DNA of 64,000 nt from Fuerstiella sp. (GTDB lineage Bacteria; Planctomycetota; Planctomycetia; Planctomycetales; Planctomycetaceae): contig JAKVAZ010000001.1 of NCBI GenBank assembly GCA_022447225.1, positions 403,824 to 467,823 on the forward strand, given 5' to 3'. This document shows positions 27,653 to 38,521 of the stretch, piece after piece. Within the stretch, counting starts at the first letter, position 1; each line of letters begins with the position of its first letter. The notes beneath the pieces were generated by a model. That model saw only the letters and a list, made by a program, of their open reading frames with translations. It did not search any database and was not told the origin of the DNA. Position numbers and translations under genes: made by a program.

Positions 27653-28684
27653 ATGAAACATTGTCTGCCGTTTTTGTTTGTAACGCTGATCGGACTGGTC
27701 CATTGCGGCTGTACAGATCCAGGTTCAAATGGCAGGGAAATGTCTGATTCCGGCAGTGCGGAATCGACCGCGGCCGATTCCAGGGGCACGATCGGCTATT
27801 CAGCACTCTCGCTGACAAATCCATTCTTTCAGATTATCGCCGATACCATGACTGATGAGGCTCGTGAGCATGGCTATCAGGTGACTGTCGTCTCAGCGAA
27901 TGAGGACGTTGTCCGTCAGTCTGAACAGATTGACGAGTTCATTATTCAGGGCGTGGCCGCGATTGTGCTGAATCCGGTCGATTCGGCTTCGATCGGCCAG
28001 GCAATCAAAAAAGCCAATGACGTCGGCATTCCGGTGTTTACCAACGACATTAAATATACAGGCGATGGCGGACGAGTGGTGAGTCACGTGGCCACTGATA
28101 ACCTGCAGGGCGGGCGACTGGCGGGTGAGGCCATGGTGCGACTGCTTGGTGAATCCGGTGGCAAAGTCGCGGTTCTGAATTATCCGGATGTTGAATCCTG
28201 CCAGATGAGGACACAAGGTTTTCACGAGATCATTGACGCTCACAATGTGGCGACCGGTGCAGCTCAGATTGAAGTTGTTTCAGAGCTGAACGGGGGAGGT
28301 AAACGTGACGTTGGTTATGCCAAGACCCAGGACATTTTGACAGCCCACAGTGACCTCGCGGCAATTTTTGCTATTAACGATCCGTCTGCATTAGGTGCCT
28401 GTTCTGCACTGGAGGAAGCCGGCCTTCAGGATCAGATTACGGTCATCGGATTTGACGGTGAAAAAGCCGGAAAAGAAGCCATTCTTGCAGGCAGAATACT
28501 TTGCGACCCCATTCAGTTTCCAAAGAAAATGGGTCGTCGTACGATTGAGTTGATGATGCAGCACTTCGATGGCGAAGATGTGCCGGAAGAAGAGTTGATT
28601 CCCTCCAGACTGTACTACAGGGCTGATGCAGAAAGCGATCCGGAACTGCAGACCGGCAGCAGCCATGAGGACAGCAGTGTCTGA
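27653..28684 (+). CDS. Sugar ABC transporter substrate-binding lipoprotein (RbsB-like)
   Basis: 343 aa. A lipoprotein signal ends in LVHCGC, so the mature protein is anchored by Cys21 or so. The rest is a Peripla_BP_4 domain like RbsB: TIGYSALSLTNPFFQII, IVLNPVDSASIGQAIKKA, NDIKYTGDGG, ATDNLQGGRLAGEAM, and VIGFDGEKAGKEAI. It would bind a pentose, hexose or similar small polyol. It is the first gene of a plus-strand set with the ATPase (24 bp on) and permease. GGAAAAAACG precedes the ATG. Confidence 0.92.
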   Translation: MKHCLPFLFVTLIGLVHCGCTDPGSNGREMSDSGSAESTAADSRGTIGYSALSLTNPFFQIIADTMTDEAREHGYQVTVVSANEDVVRQSEQIDEFIIQGVAAIVLNPVDSASIGQAIKKANDVGIPVFTNDIKYTGDGGRVVSHVATDNLQGGRLAGEAMVRLLGESGGKVAVLNYPDVESCQMRTQGFHEIIDAHNVATGAAQIEVVSELNGGGKRDVGYAKTQDILTAHSDLAAIFAINDPSALGACSALEEAGLQDQITVIGFDGEKAGKEAILAGRILCDPIQFPKKMGRRTIELMMQHFDGEDVPEEELIPSRLYYRADAESDPELQTGSSHEDSSV

Positions 28685-28708
28685 CGTCACGAGAAACTGA
28701 TTCTCAAC

Positions 28709-30214
28709 ATGGACCCTTCAGGGCTGCTCCATATTTCAGGGATCAGCAAGTCGTTTCCCGGTGTGCGTGCGCTGGAGAATGTGTCTCTTCGTGTCCACGC
28801 CGGTCAGGTTCTTGGCCTGGTCGGTGAAAATGGAGCCGGCAAGAGTACCTTGATCCGAATCCTTGCCGGCGCTCATCAACCGGACAGCGGCAGGCTGCTC
28901 ATGGACGGGCAGCCCGTTGTGTTTCGGGATCCTGTCAGCGCCATTCGAGCGGGAATAGGAGTCATCTATCAGGAGTTCAACCTGGTGCCTGACCTGTCAC
29001 CCGTTGAGAACCTGTTTCTGGGTCGTGAATCGTGGCTGCTGAATCACCGGAATGAACGACAGCACGCAGAAAATGTTTTTGACCGGCTGGGCGTTTCAGT
29101 TCCGCTGGACTCACCGTGTCGAGATTTGTCAGTAGCTCAGCAGCAGATTGTTGAAATCGCCCGGGCTCTCCTGCGGGACGTTCGCCTTCTGGTGATGGAC
29201 GAACCAACCGCCGCACTGACGCCGCGGGAAGTTGACAGCCTGATGCAGATTATCCGTGAACTCACGGTGCGCGGAATCGGCATCATTTATGTCAGTCACC
29301 GTCTGGACGAAGTCTTCGCGATCTCAGACACGATCAGCGTATTGCGTGACGGCAGCCATATTTCCACAAAACCAGCCGCAGATTTTTCACGTGAGTCGCT
29401 GATTGAAATGATGGTGGGTCGTACGATCATTCACGAATATCCAAAACGCAGTGTACAGGCGGGAGATGTTCGTATGCGTGTCCGCGGGCTTACACGGCAA
29501 AAAGTCGTCAATAATGTGAGTTTCGATGTGAGTGCCGGGGAGATTCTTGGGATTACAGGACTTGTCGGTGCCGGCCGCACCGAATTACTGCGTCTGATTT
29601 TTGGAGCAGATCGTCCGAATGCAGGGACCATTGAAGTCGACGGGCAGCTGCTGAACATCAGGTCGCCGCGTGACGCAATCCGCAGCGGGATCTGCCTGTT
29701 GACCGAAGACCGGAAAAGTGAAGGACTTGTGCCGGGCCGCAGTGTGCTTGAGAATTTCTCTTTAGCCGCTCTTCCGGCATTCTCTCGGAACGGATTCATT
29801 GACAGCCGCAGGGAACACACAGCGTTTTCGAAATACACTGAGTCACTTCAGATCAGGATTGCCGGTTCCCGACAACCGGCATCCAGTCTTTCCGGCGGCA
29901 ACCAGCAAAAAATTCTGCTGGCGCGATGGCTTGAGTGTGAGGCCAGAATCGTTGTGTTTGATGAACCCACTCGCGGCATTGACGTTGGCACGCGCCATGA
30001 AATATACCAACTGATGAATTCACTGGCCGCGGACGGTCGGGCGATCGTAATGGTCAGCTCAGAGTTACCGGAAATACTTGGGATGAGTGACCGGATTCTT
30101 GTGATCCATGAAGGTCAAATTGCCGGTGAAGTCAGGGACGTGTCCGCAGCGACGCAGGAACAGCTGATGACTCTGGCCATTGGCAACTCGTCAGGGATGT
30201 CCGTGTCTTCTTAA
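28709..30214 (+). CDS. Sugar ABC transporter ATP-binding protein (RbsA/MglA-like)
   Basis: 501 aa with two ATPase halves. The first has Walker A GENGAGKST, signature LSVAQQQIVEIAR, and Walker B LLVMDEPTAAL; the second has the degenerate GLVGAGRTELLRLIFG, LSGGNQQK and IVVFDEPTRGIDVGT. This is the standard carbohydrate-uptake class 2 form, in which only the first half is fully canonical. It powers the permease gene that starts 28 bp after it. Confidence 0.95.
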   Translation: MDPSGLLHISGISKSFPGVRALENVSLRVHAGQVLGLVGENGAGKSTLIRILAGAHQPDSGRLLMDGQPVVFRDPVSAIRAGIGVIYQEFNLVPDLSPVENLFLGRESWLLNHRNERQHAENVFDRLGVSVPLDSPCRDLSVAQQQIVEIARALLRDVRLLVMDEPTAALTPREVDSLMQIIRELTVRGIGIIYVSHRLDEVFAISDTISVLRDGSHISTKPAADFSRESLIEMMVGRTIIHEYPKRSVQAGDVRMRVRGLTRQKVVNNVSFDVSAGEILGITGLVGAGRTELLRLIFGADRPNAGTIEVDGQLLNIRSPRDAIRSGICLLTEDRKSEGLVPGRSVLENFSLAALPAFSRNGFIDSRREHTAFSKYTESLQIRIAGSRQPASSLSGGNQQKILLARWLECEARIVVFDEPTRGIDVGTRHEIYQLMNSLAADGRAIVMVSSELPEILGMSDRILVIHEGQIAGEVRDVSAATQEQLMTLAIGNSSGMSVSS

Positions 30215-30242
30215 AAGCGACAGGACGCTTTGGATTGAATTC

Positions 30243-31571
30243 ATGATGTCTGACCAGCGACCAGATCGACTTCACCGGTTTATCTCCGGATACGGGATGA
30301 TCTTCGTCCTGTTGCTGTTGATGCTGCTGTTCACGATTCTTACGTGGAAAGAGCAAACACCTGTCGGCAGTGATGCAGGACGCGCAGTTGCCGAAATGAT
30401 TCTGGCTCAGAATGATCAGGCGGTGGTGATCGTGGCAGCCGGAGTGTCCGACGTGGAACAGGCCTTTGTTCAGGCCGCCGAACAACATCTCAGTGCCGGC
30501 GGGGCGACTGTCGCACGGACTGTTTCGGGCGAGCCGTCCGACGCCCGTCGCACTATTACGGATGCACTGAATGACGGGGTGTCTCCGACGCACCTTGCGA
30601 TTTCCGGAATCGCTGAACGCTGGACCGTTTTCGATCGGTTTGAGGCCGGCCGTCTGGGTCAGAGGGTTTCACCACAGCCTTACAGCTGGCCGGTGTTTGC
30701 CCAGACAAATAACTTGCTGAGTGTGGCGAATCAAACAGCGATCTATGCCGTCATTGCGGTGGGAATGACTATGGTCATCATCACCGGAGGAATTGATCTG
30801 AGTGTTGGTTCGCTGGTCGCTCTGGCGTCTGTGACGGCCGCGATCGTTATTCGTAAACTGGGTGGAGTAAACGCCGGTCCGGGGGCCATGCTGATCGGAG
30901 TGGCGGCTGCCCTGGGTGTCTGCAGTACTGCAGGCGGGTTTCACGGTATTATGGTGACTCGATTTCGCATTCCACCGTTTATCGTTTCACTCAGCATGAT
31001 GATGATGGCCCGGGGGCTGGCGTATTTGATTGCCGATGGTGCATCGATTTCTGCTCTGCCACAAAGCTGGACGGCAGTCGGGTCCGGAACCGTCCAGGGA
31101 ATTCCGATACCTGTATTGATGATGATTGTACTCTACGGCCTCGCCCATATTGTGATGACTCACACGGCGCTGGGACGGTATGTTTATGCTGTCGGTGGTA
31201 ATCAGGAAGCAGCTCGGCTTTGTGGTGTACCTGTTCGACGTGTGCTGGTTACGGTCTACGTGACCTGTGGAACTCTGGCCGGAGTGGGTGGACTCATACT
31301 GTCGTCCAAACTGGCGACCGGAGACCCCAAGCTGGGCGTGATGTACGAACTGGAGGTAATCGCCGCCGTGGTTGTCGGTGGCACGTCACTGATGGGTGGT
31401 GAAGGTCGAATTCTGGGAACACTGATTGGAGCGTTCATTATCGCGGTGATTAAGAATGGAATGAATCTGCTGAATGTCGGTGCGTATGAACAGCAAATCA
31501 TTCTGGGCGCCGTGTTGCTGACAGCAGTGCTGATCGATAATCTCAAGCGACGGCGTTCCGGAGGGATGTAA
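30243..31571 (+). CDS. Sugar ABC transporter permease (RbsC-like) with periplasmic insert
   Basis: 443 aa against about 320-340 for RbsC. The core is standard: AVGMTMVIITGGIDLSVGS, RFRIPPFIVSLSMMMMARGL, YAVGGNQEAARLCGVPVRR and the final LLNVGAYEQQIILGAVLL. Between the first membrane helix (about 17-34) and the usual NLLSVANQTAIYA block (about 157) lie roughly 110 extra residues with a beta-alpha-beta-alpha-beta look (AVVIVAAG, DVEQAFVQAAEQHL, ATVARTVSG, DARRTITDALNDG, HLAISGI). The first in-frame start would be at 30180, but the ATG at 30243 matches family starts. Confidence 0.92.
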   Translation: MMSDQRPDRLHRFISGYGMIFVLLLLMLLFTILTWKEQTPVGSDAGRAVAEMILAQNDQAVVIVAAGVSDVEQAFVQAAEQHLSAGGATVARTVSGEPSDARRTITDALNDGVSPTHLAISGIAERWTVFDRFEAGRLGQRVSPQPYSWPVFAQTNNLLSVANQTAIYAVIAVGMTMVIITGGIDLSVGSLVALASVTAAIVIRKLGGVNAGPGAMLIGVAAALGVCSTAGGFHGIMVTRFRIPPFIVSLSMMMMARGLAYLIADGASISALPQSWTAVGSGTVQGIPIPVLMMIVLYGLAHIVMTHTALGRYVYAVGGNQEAARLCGVPVRRVLVTVYVTCGTLAGVGGLILSSKLATGDPKLGVMYELEVIAAVVVGGTSLMGGEGRILGTLIGAFIIAVIKNGMNLLNVGAYEQQIILGAVLLTAVLIDNLKRRRSGGM

Positions 31572-31628
31572 CACGCTTCAGTGAGCAACTGTGAATTGCT
31601 CACTGACGGCCAGCCACAGGGATTCTGC

Positions 31629-32813
31629 ATGCCAGCTAACAATCGATTTCGGCATCAATCATATCCGACGACGCCCCAAATTACGCCAACCCGTCACGTT
31701 TTGAATATGGATCCCGGTCCCGTCGATTTTGGCCGACTGCACACTCACCATTCGGTACGCCAGGTTATTGTCGTTCCCGGAACATTTGTCGGCAGCGATC
31801 CCTTTAACATTGCAGGTACTCTCAGATCTGTCCCTCGACAACTGCCGGTGATTGGTCCGCGGATTCATGCCGTTGCCGACCGAATCGAAAGAAGAATACA
31901 GGAAATCATTGATAAGGTGGCCGATGACACCGGGAACTACACAGAGGAATATACTCAGTATTTCGAGAGACTGGTCGGCGGCGATCCTGAAGTCCTCCTG
32001 CTTGATCCATCCTGGACAGGGCAGAATCACCATTTCGCCCGAGCAGACCTGGCTGTTCGGTTATTGAATCACATTGTGAGCCTCAATCTTGTTCTGCCGG
32101 AACAGGTGCTGTTGTGGGGGCATTCTCACGCCGGCAACGGTTTTGCTCTGTTGTCAAATCTGCTGGCAAATCATCGCCATTCCGTTGACCGTTTCTTTGA
32201 GGCGTGTGGCCGTCCCGATGAAGAACACTGGCGAGTTGCTTATCAAACCCTGAAGAGCAGTCAGTCACCTCACCCTCTGGCCGGAAACGTGACGGTTGCT
32301 GCCTTCGGAACACCGGTGAGGTATGGCTGGGATACAGATGGAATCAACCGGCTGTATCACATTCTGTTTGATCGCGGAGCGGACAACCCGATACAGGCCA
32401 CGACACAGCCGGTGTTTCCTCCGGTTGTCAAGGACATCATCGAGGCTACCTATGGCGACTGGGTTCAGGCATTTGCCATTGCCGGAACCGATGTTGTCCC
32501 GCCGACACCTGGACAGATTGAACGGAACAGGCAAATTGCTGAACTATTAATGAACGGTCTGGAAGATCCTGCTCTTACGACCGATACAAGTTTGATTCCC
32601 GTCAGACGGTTCCGGCACCTTTGTGCGCGCTGGAAGACGGGGACACGTTGTCATACGGACGGTCAAAACCTGCTGGTGGACTATCACCCCGGTCACCCGC
32701 AGCAACTACCGGACGTCGCTGATGTCTTTGGCCACGGGATTGCCACAAAGCTTCAGTGGCTGCCCGCTCATTTGGCCCTGTTGCTGAATCGCATGGACGT
32801 TAATGCCCTGTAG
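31629..32813 (+). CDS. Alpha/beta-hydrolase-like protein, unknown substrate
   Basis: 394 aa. QVIVVPGTFVG resembles the first strand and oxyanion loop of a lipase, and WGHSHAGNG is a GxSxG-type nucleophile elbow with Ser at about residue 166. DVFGHGIATKLQWLPAHL near the C-terminus may hold the catalytic His. I see no signal peptide. The ATG at 31629 follows CACAGGGA; a GTG at 31581 is in frame. It starts 57 bp after the sugar permease, on the same strand, and may use the imported compound or sit there by chance. Confidence 0.68.
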   Translation: MPANNRFRHQSYPTTPQITPTRHVLNMDPGPVDFGRLHTHHSVRQVIVVPGTFVGSDPFNIAGTLRSVPRQLPVIGPRIHAVADRIERRIQEIIDKVADDTGNYTEEYTQYFERLVGGDPEVLLLDPSWTGQNHHFARADLAVRLLNHIVSLNLVLPEQVLLWGHSHAGNGFALLSNLLANHRHSVDRFFEACGRPDEEHWRVAYQTLKSSQSPHPLAGNVTVAAFGTPVRYGWDTDGINRLYHILFDRGADNPIQATTQPVFPPVVKDIIEATYGDWVQAFAIAGTDVVPPTPGQIERNRQIAELLMNGLEDPALTTDTSLIPVRRFRHLCARWKTGTRCHTDGQNLLVDYHPGHPQQLPDVADVFGHGIATKLQWLPAHLALLLNRMDVNAL

Positions 32814-32816
32814 CCA

Positions 32817-33197
32817 TCAACCGTCATCCTGGATTCGCATGACAGCCGACTGCAAAGTCAGCTTCCGATCTTTGTGACTGCGAATGCTGAGTGTATTGAA
32901 TGGTTTCAGCACGGTTGTGATCTCCAGTGAAATCTCGAACCATGACCCGGACTGTCGGCAGTCAGCGGCCGGAACGGACTGCCCGTTCACAGTGGCGTCG
33001 AACAACGTGGTGTCCACGGTGATGACGATGTGAACCTTACTTCTGTCAGTGAGTCCGCCGGGTTGATGGAATTTCCGGATCAGTGCTGCCGGTGGTCTGT
33101 CAGTGGAAACAGAGCACGGAAGCACAATCCGCACGGCATCGGTGCCCGCCGTTTGCTGTTCCCACGGGCCGGCAAGACGGATCGTATGAACAGTCAT
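32817..33197 (-). CDS. Small beta-sandwich protein, GH2 sugar-binding-like
   Basis: 126 aa, no signal peptide. The pattern IRLAGPWEQQ, VRIVLPCS, IRKFHQPGG, FDATVNGQSVP, WFEISLEITTVLKPFNTLSI fits the N-terminal sugar-binding domain of glycoside hydrolase family 2, without any catalytic domain. A free-standing carbohydrate-binding or regulatory role is a guess. It converges with the hydrolase-like gene, with three bases between them. Confidence 0.6.
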   Translation of the reverse strand: MTVHTIRLAGPWEQQTAGTDAVRIVLPCSVSTDRPPAALIRKFHQPGGLTDRSKVHIVITVDTTLFDATVNGQSVPAADCRQSGSWFEISLEITTVLKPFNTLSIRSHKDRKLTLQSAVMRIQDDG

Positions 33198-33280
33198 GGC
33201 AATGTGACCTGGAAAATTTCTTAGTGCTGATAATGCGGGGGAACGGTGCCCTTCTTTTGACTGCGTAATGGTCCGTCGGT

Positions 33281-34847
<1,567 letters not shown>

Positions 34848-35849
34848 CTATCTCTGTATGCGGCGGTACTCACCTCTGGTTTCACTTGCGAGCAACTGAA
34901 GCCACGTCGGGTCCCGTAATTCAGGGTTTCCCGCTGCAAATTCCACGACATGAATACGAGCACCACTCGAATTTTTCCGCAGGAGCTTCCGTAGATCTGC
35001 TTTGGTCAGGCTGGCGTCCTGTCCGTCGGTTAAAAAATACACCACATCCGGATTCAGCCGAAGAGCGGCCAGCAGCGCCGGAAGATGCATCGTCCCTCCT
35101 CCGGAATCGACGGTTTCAATCGCGTCCTTTGCCAGATTGAGATTCGCAGCGGTCGCCTGATAAATGCCCTTTGTCCGACCTCTCAAACGCATTTGAATTG
35201 GTGCATCACCGTAAAAAATAACCTGAAATTCCTGATGCGCTTCCAGCATTCGAAGACTGGCCAGCAACTGTGACTGAGCCAGTTCCATGCGGCCACCATT
35301 GTTCATACTGCCCGACGTATCAATCAGATACACAAATCGCCGTCCGCTGTCGGTTATGTTCATGAAGGCCGTTCTGTCCGGACCCGAGTCGGCTGATCCT
35401 CCTGTGGAACGTCCTCCGGATGGTGAAACTAACCGGACAGGTGCATCAGCACCGGACATCAGTGTCCCGATTCCGATCAAATTTGGGATTTCCACGGATC
35501 CTGTAGGATCGACGGAGCGATGGTCCGAAAGCAATTCATCAACACTGGGAGGTGTCTCGGGGACTGCAGGATCGATTTCACCATCCTGTGGGGTAGTGAA
35601 TTCGATCGATGCCGGCAGGTCTGAATCTTTGTGGACAGTCGGTTCTTCAGGAAGAAGCTGTACCAGCCCGACTGTGTGATATTCTTCGCCTCCGGCGTCT
35701 GCCGGAACTCCCTGTTGGCACCCGCGAGCTATCAGAAGGGTGGATGCGATGGCCAGGCCATGAAGCACGATGGACGCCACGCTGCTTGGAAGCAGGGACT
35801 GCAGAAACCTCGTCTCGGACGTTTTTGCCTCCGAAAGCCGGGATGGCAT
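34848..35849 (-). CDS. Membrane-anchored von Willebrand factor A protein
   Basis: 333 aa. One membrane segment (about 24-42, SIVLHGLAIASTLLIARG) anchors the protein; a Pro/Ser-rich linker follows; the vWA domain starts near residue 165 with FVYLIDTSGSM (complete MIDAS DxSxS), then ALLAALRLNPDVVYFLTDGQ. Such proteins mediate metal-dependent protein contacts at the cell surface. The next gene on the same strand (35887-36963) lies 37 bp upstream, so the two may be co-transcribed. Confidence 0.88.
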   Translation of the reverse strand: MPSRLSEAKTSETRFLQSLLPSSVASIVLHGLAIASTLLIARGCQQGVPADAGGEEYHTVGLVQLLPEEPTVHKDSDLPASIEFTTPQDGEIDPAVPETPPSVDELLSDHRSVDPTGSVEIPNLIGIGTLMSGADAPVRLVSPSGGRSTGGSADSGPDRTAFMNITDSGRRFVYLIDTSGSMNNGGRMELAQSQLLASLRMLEAHQEFQVIFYGDAPIQMRLRGRTKGIYQATAANLNLAKDAIETVDSGGGTMHLPALLAALRLNPDVVYFLTDGQDASLTKADLRKLLRKNSSGARIHVVEFAAGNPELRDPTWLQLLASETRGEYRRIQR

Positions 35850-35886
35850 TGCTGTGTTTCCAGGTCACCTGGTGCCAAAAAGCAAT

Positions 35887-36963
35887 TTATTGCGTGGATT
35901 TATCCGAATCGACGTCCTGAACCTGATTCGGGACTGAATTGGGCGCCGTGGACGTCGGGGCAACCGGCTGGCTGGCAGCCTGCTGAATCAATTCAATTGT
36001 GCGACCCGTCTCATCCAGTTCCAGTTCACCTTCGGGTGCTTCAAAGTGGAACCGACTTTCGTCCACCGTGTCGTCGATTGTCATCTCAAGAAAATCCAGC
36101 GTAATCAAGGGACGGACTTTATTCTCTTCCGGAATGGGATGGCGTTTGAGGTACTGAATCCTTCGTGGCAGCATCGCTTCTGCATCTATGTAGACACGTA
36201 CATATTCGGGCATCCAGTGCGGTCGTGGAGCAGTACGATCTTCAACATTGAAATACTTCTTAAGAGATTCAGCGGTCCATCTTCCCGAGACAACCAGCAG
36301 CCTGGAATTGCCAAGCGTCTGTTCGCGGACTTTTCCAAACTCCATACCCAACTGCAGCCGGGCGATCAGTGACTGCAGACCACCCGTACCCAGATCTGCC
36401 AGCATATGATCAGGATCAAACTGCTCTGATTCTCCTGCCACTTTGAGAATTTCCTGGATATCCCGACGCGTCAGACGGGTTGAGTCTCCATTTTTCCAGT
36501 AAGTCCACAGGGCATTGCCGTCGCTGACCTGTGTCAACTCACCGGTTGGCTGCTGCTTTCCGGTGTCTTCCGGTTCCCCGTCAAGTTTGAGTGGTGCTTC
36601 ATCCGTTCGGCGAACTCCGCGAATCGGAAAGATCCTGAATTCCACACGTACTCTGTTGTTGCTGGCCTGGGCATACTGCCCCCGGGCGTAGAACCTCAAG
36701 TCTGACAAATGGACGTACTCGTATAGGTTGCACTGAAGATACTGCAGGCCTTCCAGACGTTCGCGCACACTATTGAGCACATCCAGAGCGTTGAGGTCGT
36801 TGACAATAGATACAGCAGAGCTGACCGTTCCTGTTGCAGACTCTCCTGCATCATCCTGTGCGGACAAAGAAGCGGAAAAGCTGAACACCCAAGTGATAAC
36901 GGCGAAAATTGCCGCAGTAAAGAGCGCTCGACAGTGTGTGAATTTGTGCAGTTTATGCTTCAT
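35887..36963 (-). CDS. Secreted protein, LolA-like fold suspected
   Basis: 358 aa. A signal peptide (ALFTAAIFAVITWVFSFSASLSA) ends near residue 38. The mature part includes NVLNSVRERLEGLQYLQCNLYEY, then YAQASNNRVRVEF, WTYWKNGDSTRLTRRDI, and VYIDAEAMLPRRIQYLKRH with TLDFLEMTIDDTVDESRFHFE, the strand pattern of the LolA/LppX half-barrel (compare lipoprotein-sorting proteins) found in many planctomycete secreted proteins. Binding of a lipid or hydrophobic ligand is inference. The Met at 36963 gives a proper signal; the frame extends to 37014. Confidence 0.65.
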   Translation of the reverse strand: MKHKLHKFTHCRALFTAAIFAVITWVFSFSASLSAQDDAGESATGTVSSAVSIVNDLNALDVLNSVRERLEGLQYLQCNLYEYVHLSDLRFYARGQYAQASNNRVRVEFRIFPIRGVRRTDEAPLKLDGEPEDTGKQQPTGELTQVSDGNALWTYWKNGDSTRLTRRDIQEILKVAGESEQFDPDHMLADLGTGGLQSLIARLQLGMEFGKVREQTLGNSRLLVVSGRWTAESLKKYFNVEDRTAPRPHWMPEYVRVYIDAEAMLPRRIQYLKRHPIPEENKVRPLITLDFLEMTIDDTVDESRFHFEAPEGELELDETGRTIELIQQAASQPVAPTSTAPNSVPNQVQDVDSDKSTQ

Positions 36964-37233
36964 GTTTGGAAAGTACTGGTTTTGCCAAAGAATTGGGTCG
37001 TTCTTACCCGACATCTAGGAGTGACAGACCGTCTTCTGTCCGCTGATACACTCCCTACATCATTGTTTTGGGTGCCGGACAGACTGCGAATTCTATCTCC
37101 AGAGGCGAGTTCTGGTCGACAGCAAACTGTCGGATCACGTCCTGATCTGTGATTCAAGTCTTCATATTCAGGTACGGTGATCTGGTCAGTAAACGTTGGT
37201 GCGAACAATCAACATCTCACGGAAGGGGTTCCA

Positions 37234-38406
37234 ATGAGGTTTAAAATTTTGGCTTTGGGCGCCCTAACGGTTGTCTCAATGGGGTGTGCCGGCCTGGACG
37301 GAAGTGGAAGCGCCGTGCTGAAACCAAACGATTACGTTAACCCGCCGGCTGAGAGGCTTGCGCGACCAGGGCCCGGTGTAGACGGTCCTGGACCGGGTGT
37401 GCTCCAGTATACGTCCCATTCAGCTTCCCTGTTGGCTGGTCATGGACACCCGGCTTTGGCGACTCAGGTGAAATTTACCGGACAGCCAGGAATGGTTATT
37501 GGCTGGAAAGTGTCCGACGGCTGGGCCAATGACCAGTTGTTTTCCGGGAATCGCTATGATTTTCCGCAAAATGCGGTCTATCAGCTGAAATTCAGCGGGT
37601 TCTCCATGGAGGGCTATGAGGGACTACAGCTGTACCCAACCCTGGAAGTCCGTGGCACAGACCCGAACACGCGGGAATACCTTGAACACAGCGTTGTACC
37701 GGTTGAAGTCACCGAAGAAGATCTGGAACACGTCATCCATAACAATATGGTGACAAAGGTCATCTATCTGCCGGATCCAAAACATCAGTCCCGGGCGATT
37801 GCGGGTGTAGAAACATTGATTTCTACAAGACTTGCCCCTGGTGTGGACCCCGTTCAACAGGCTGAACGTATGGGCACGATCATGGCTGTGCTGCGATTCG
37901 GCAACAAGGATTTGGAAATGCCAACAGCAATGATGGCTGAAAACGGTAGTTTCCAGCAGGTCTCTCACACAGTTTACAGTGGTCAGAATGGTCAAAACGT
38001 ACCACCAACGCCAATTGCGATGCTCCCGGCAGAAATTCACGGTGTACCAGGGGCTATGATTGCTGCTGGTGGTCGAGGACTTCCTGGACAGCCGGTTGGA
38101 CCGGTTGCCGGAATGGGTATGACTCCTCCGTGGGGTATGACAAGTGTTGGCACACCGATCGGACTGCCCGGTCCACCTCATTTGCCTCTGGGCAGACCGG
38201 CAGGACTGCAGTCACTGACGATTCGGGACCGCAGCCACAATCAAATCTCAGCACCTGTGGACGATATGCTGATTGATGTAAAACGCAATCCGCCGATCAG
38301 GACTGTGGACCCGGTGCGACACATTCAGTACGAAGAAACTCACCCGACACACGCTCCTGGCGAATTAGCCCATCCAGGTTCAAAGACCTCGCGGGTTCTC
38401 TATTGA
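37234..38406 (+). CDS. Envelope lipoprotein, planctomycete-type, Gly/Pro-rich tail
   Basis: 390 aa; family not recognised. Lipobox VSMGC at about residue 20. A central domain of about 170 residues (VKFTGQPGMVIGWKVSD to MVTKVIYLPDP) is shared with the product of the next gene. The C-terminal region is rich in Gly, Pro and Met (PVGPVAGMGMTPPWGM). AAGGGG lies six bases before the ATG. A strong terminator closes the gene at 38467-38500. I infer a structural role in the outer envelope. Confidence 0.78.
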   Translation: MRFKILALGALTVVSMGCAGLDGSGSAVLKPNDYVNPPAERLARPGPGVDGPGPGVLQYTSHSASLLAGHGHPALATQVKFTGQPGMVIGWKVSDGWANDQLFSGNRYDFPQNAVYQLKFSGFSMEGYEGLQLYPTLEVRGTDPNTREYLEHSVVPVEVTEEDLEHVIHNNMVTKVIYLPDPKHQSRAIAGVETLISTRLAPGVDPVQQAERMGTIMAVLRFGNKDLEMPTAMMAENGSFQQVSHTVYSGQNGQNVPPTPIAMLPAEIHGVPGAMIAAGGRGLPGQPVGPVAGMGMTPPWGMTSVGTPIGLPGPPHLPLGRPAGLQSLTIRDRSHNQISAPVDDMLIDVKRNPPIRTVDPVRHIQYEETHPTHAPGELAHPGSKTSRVLY

Positions 38407-38466
38407 TCTGAAAGTAGCAGTATTGATAGATCCTTTATGGGTCATCACAACTAAATAAACGCAGAG

Positions 38467-38500
38467 GGGCGAATCAGGGAATTCCCTGTTCGCCCTTTTT
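38467..38500 (+). terminator. Rho-independent terminator
   Basis: GGGCGAATCAGGGAA pairs with TTCCCTGTTCGCCC (14 pairs, one bulged T), followed by TTTTT. It ends transcription of the lipoprotein gene; the next gene starts 21 bp later. Confidence 0.88.
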
Positions 38501-38521
38501 CTACTTCACGGACCGCAACCC

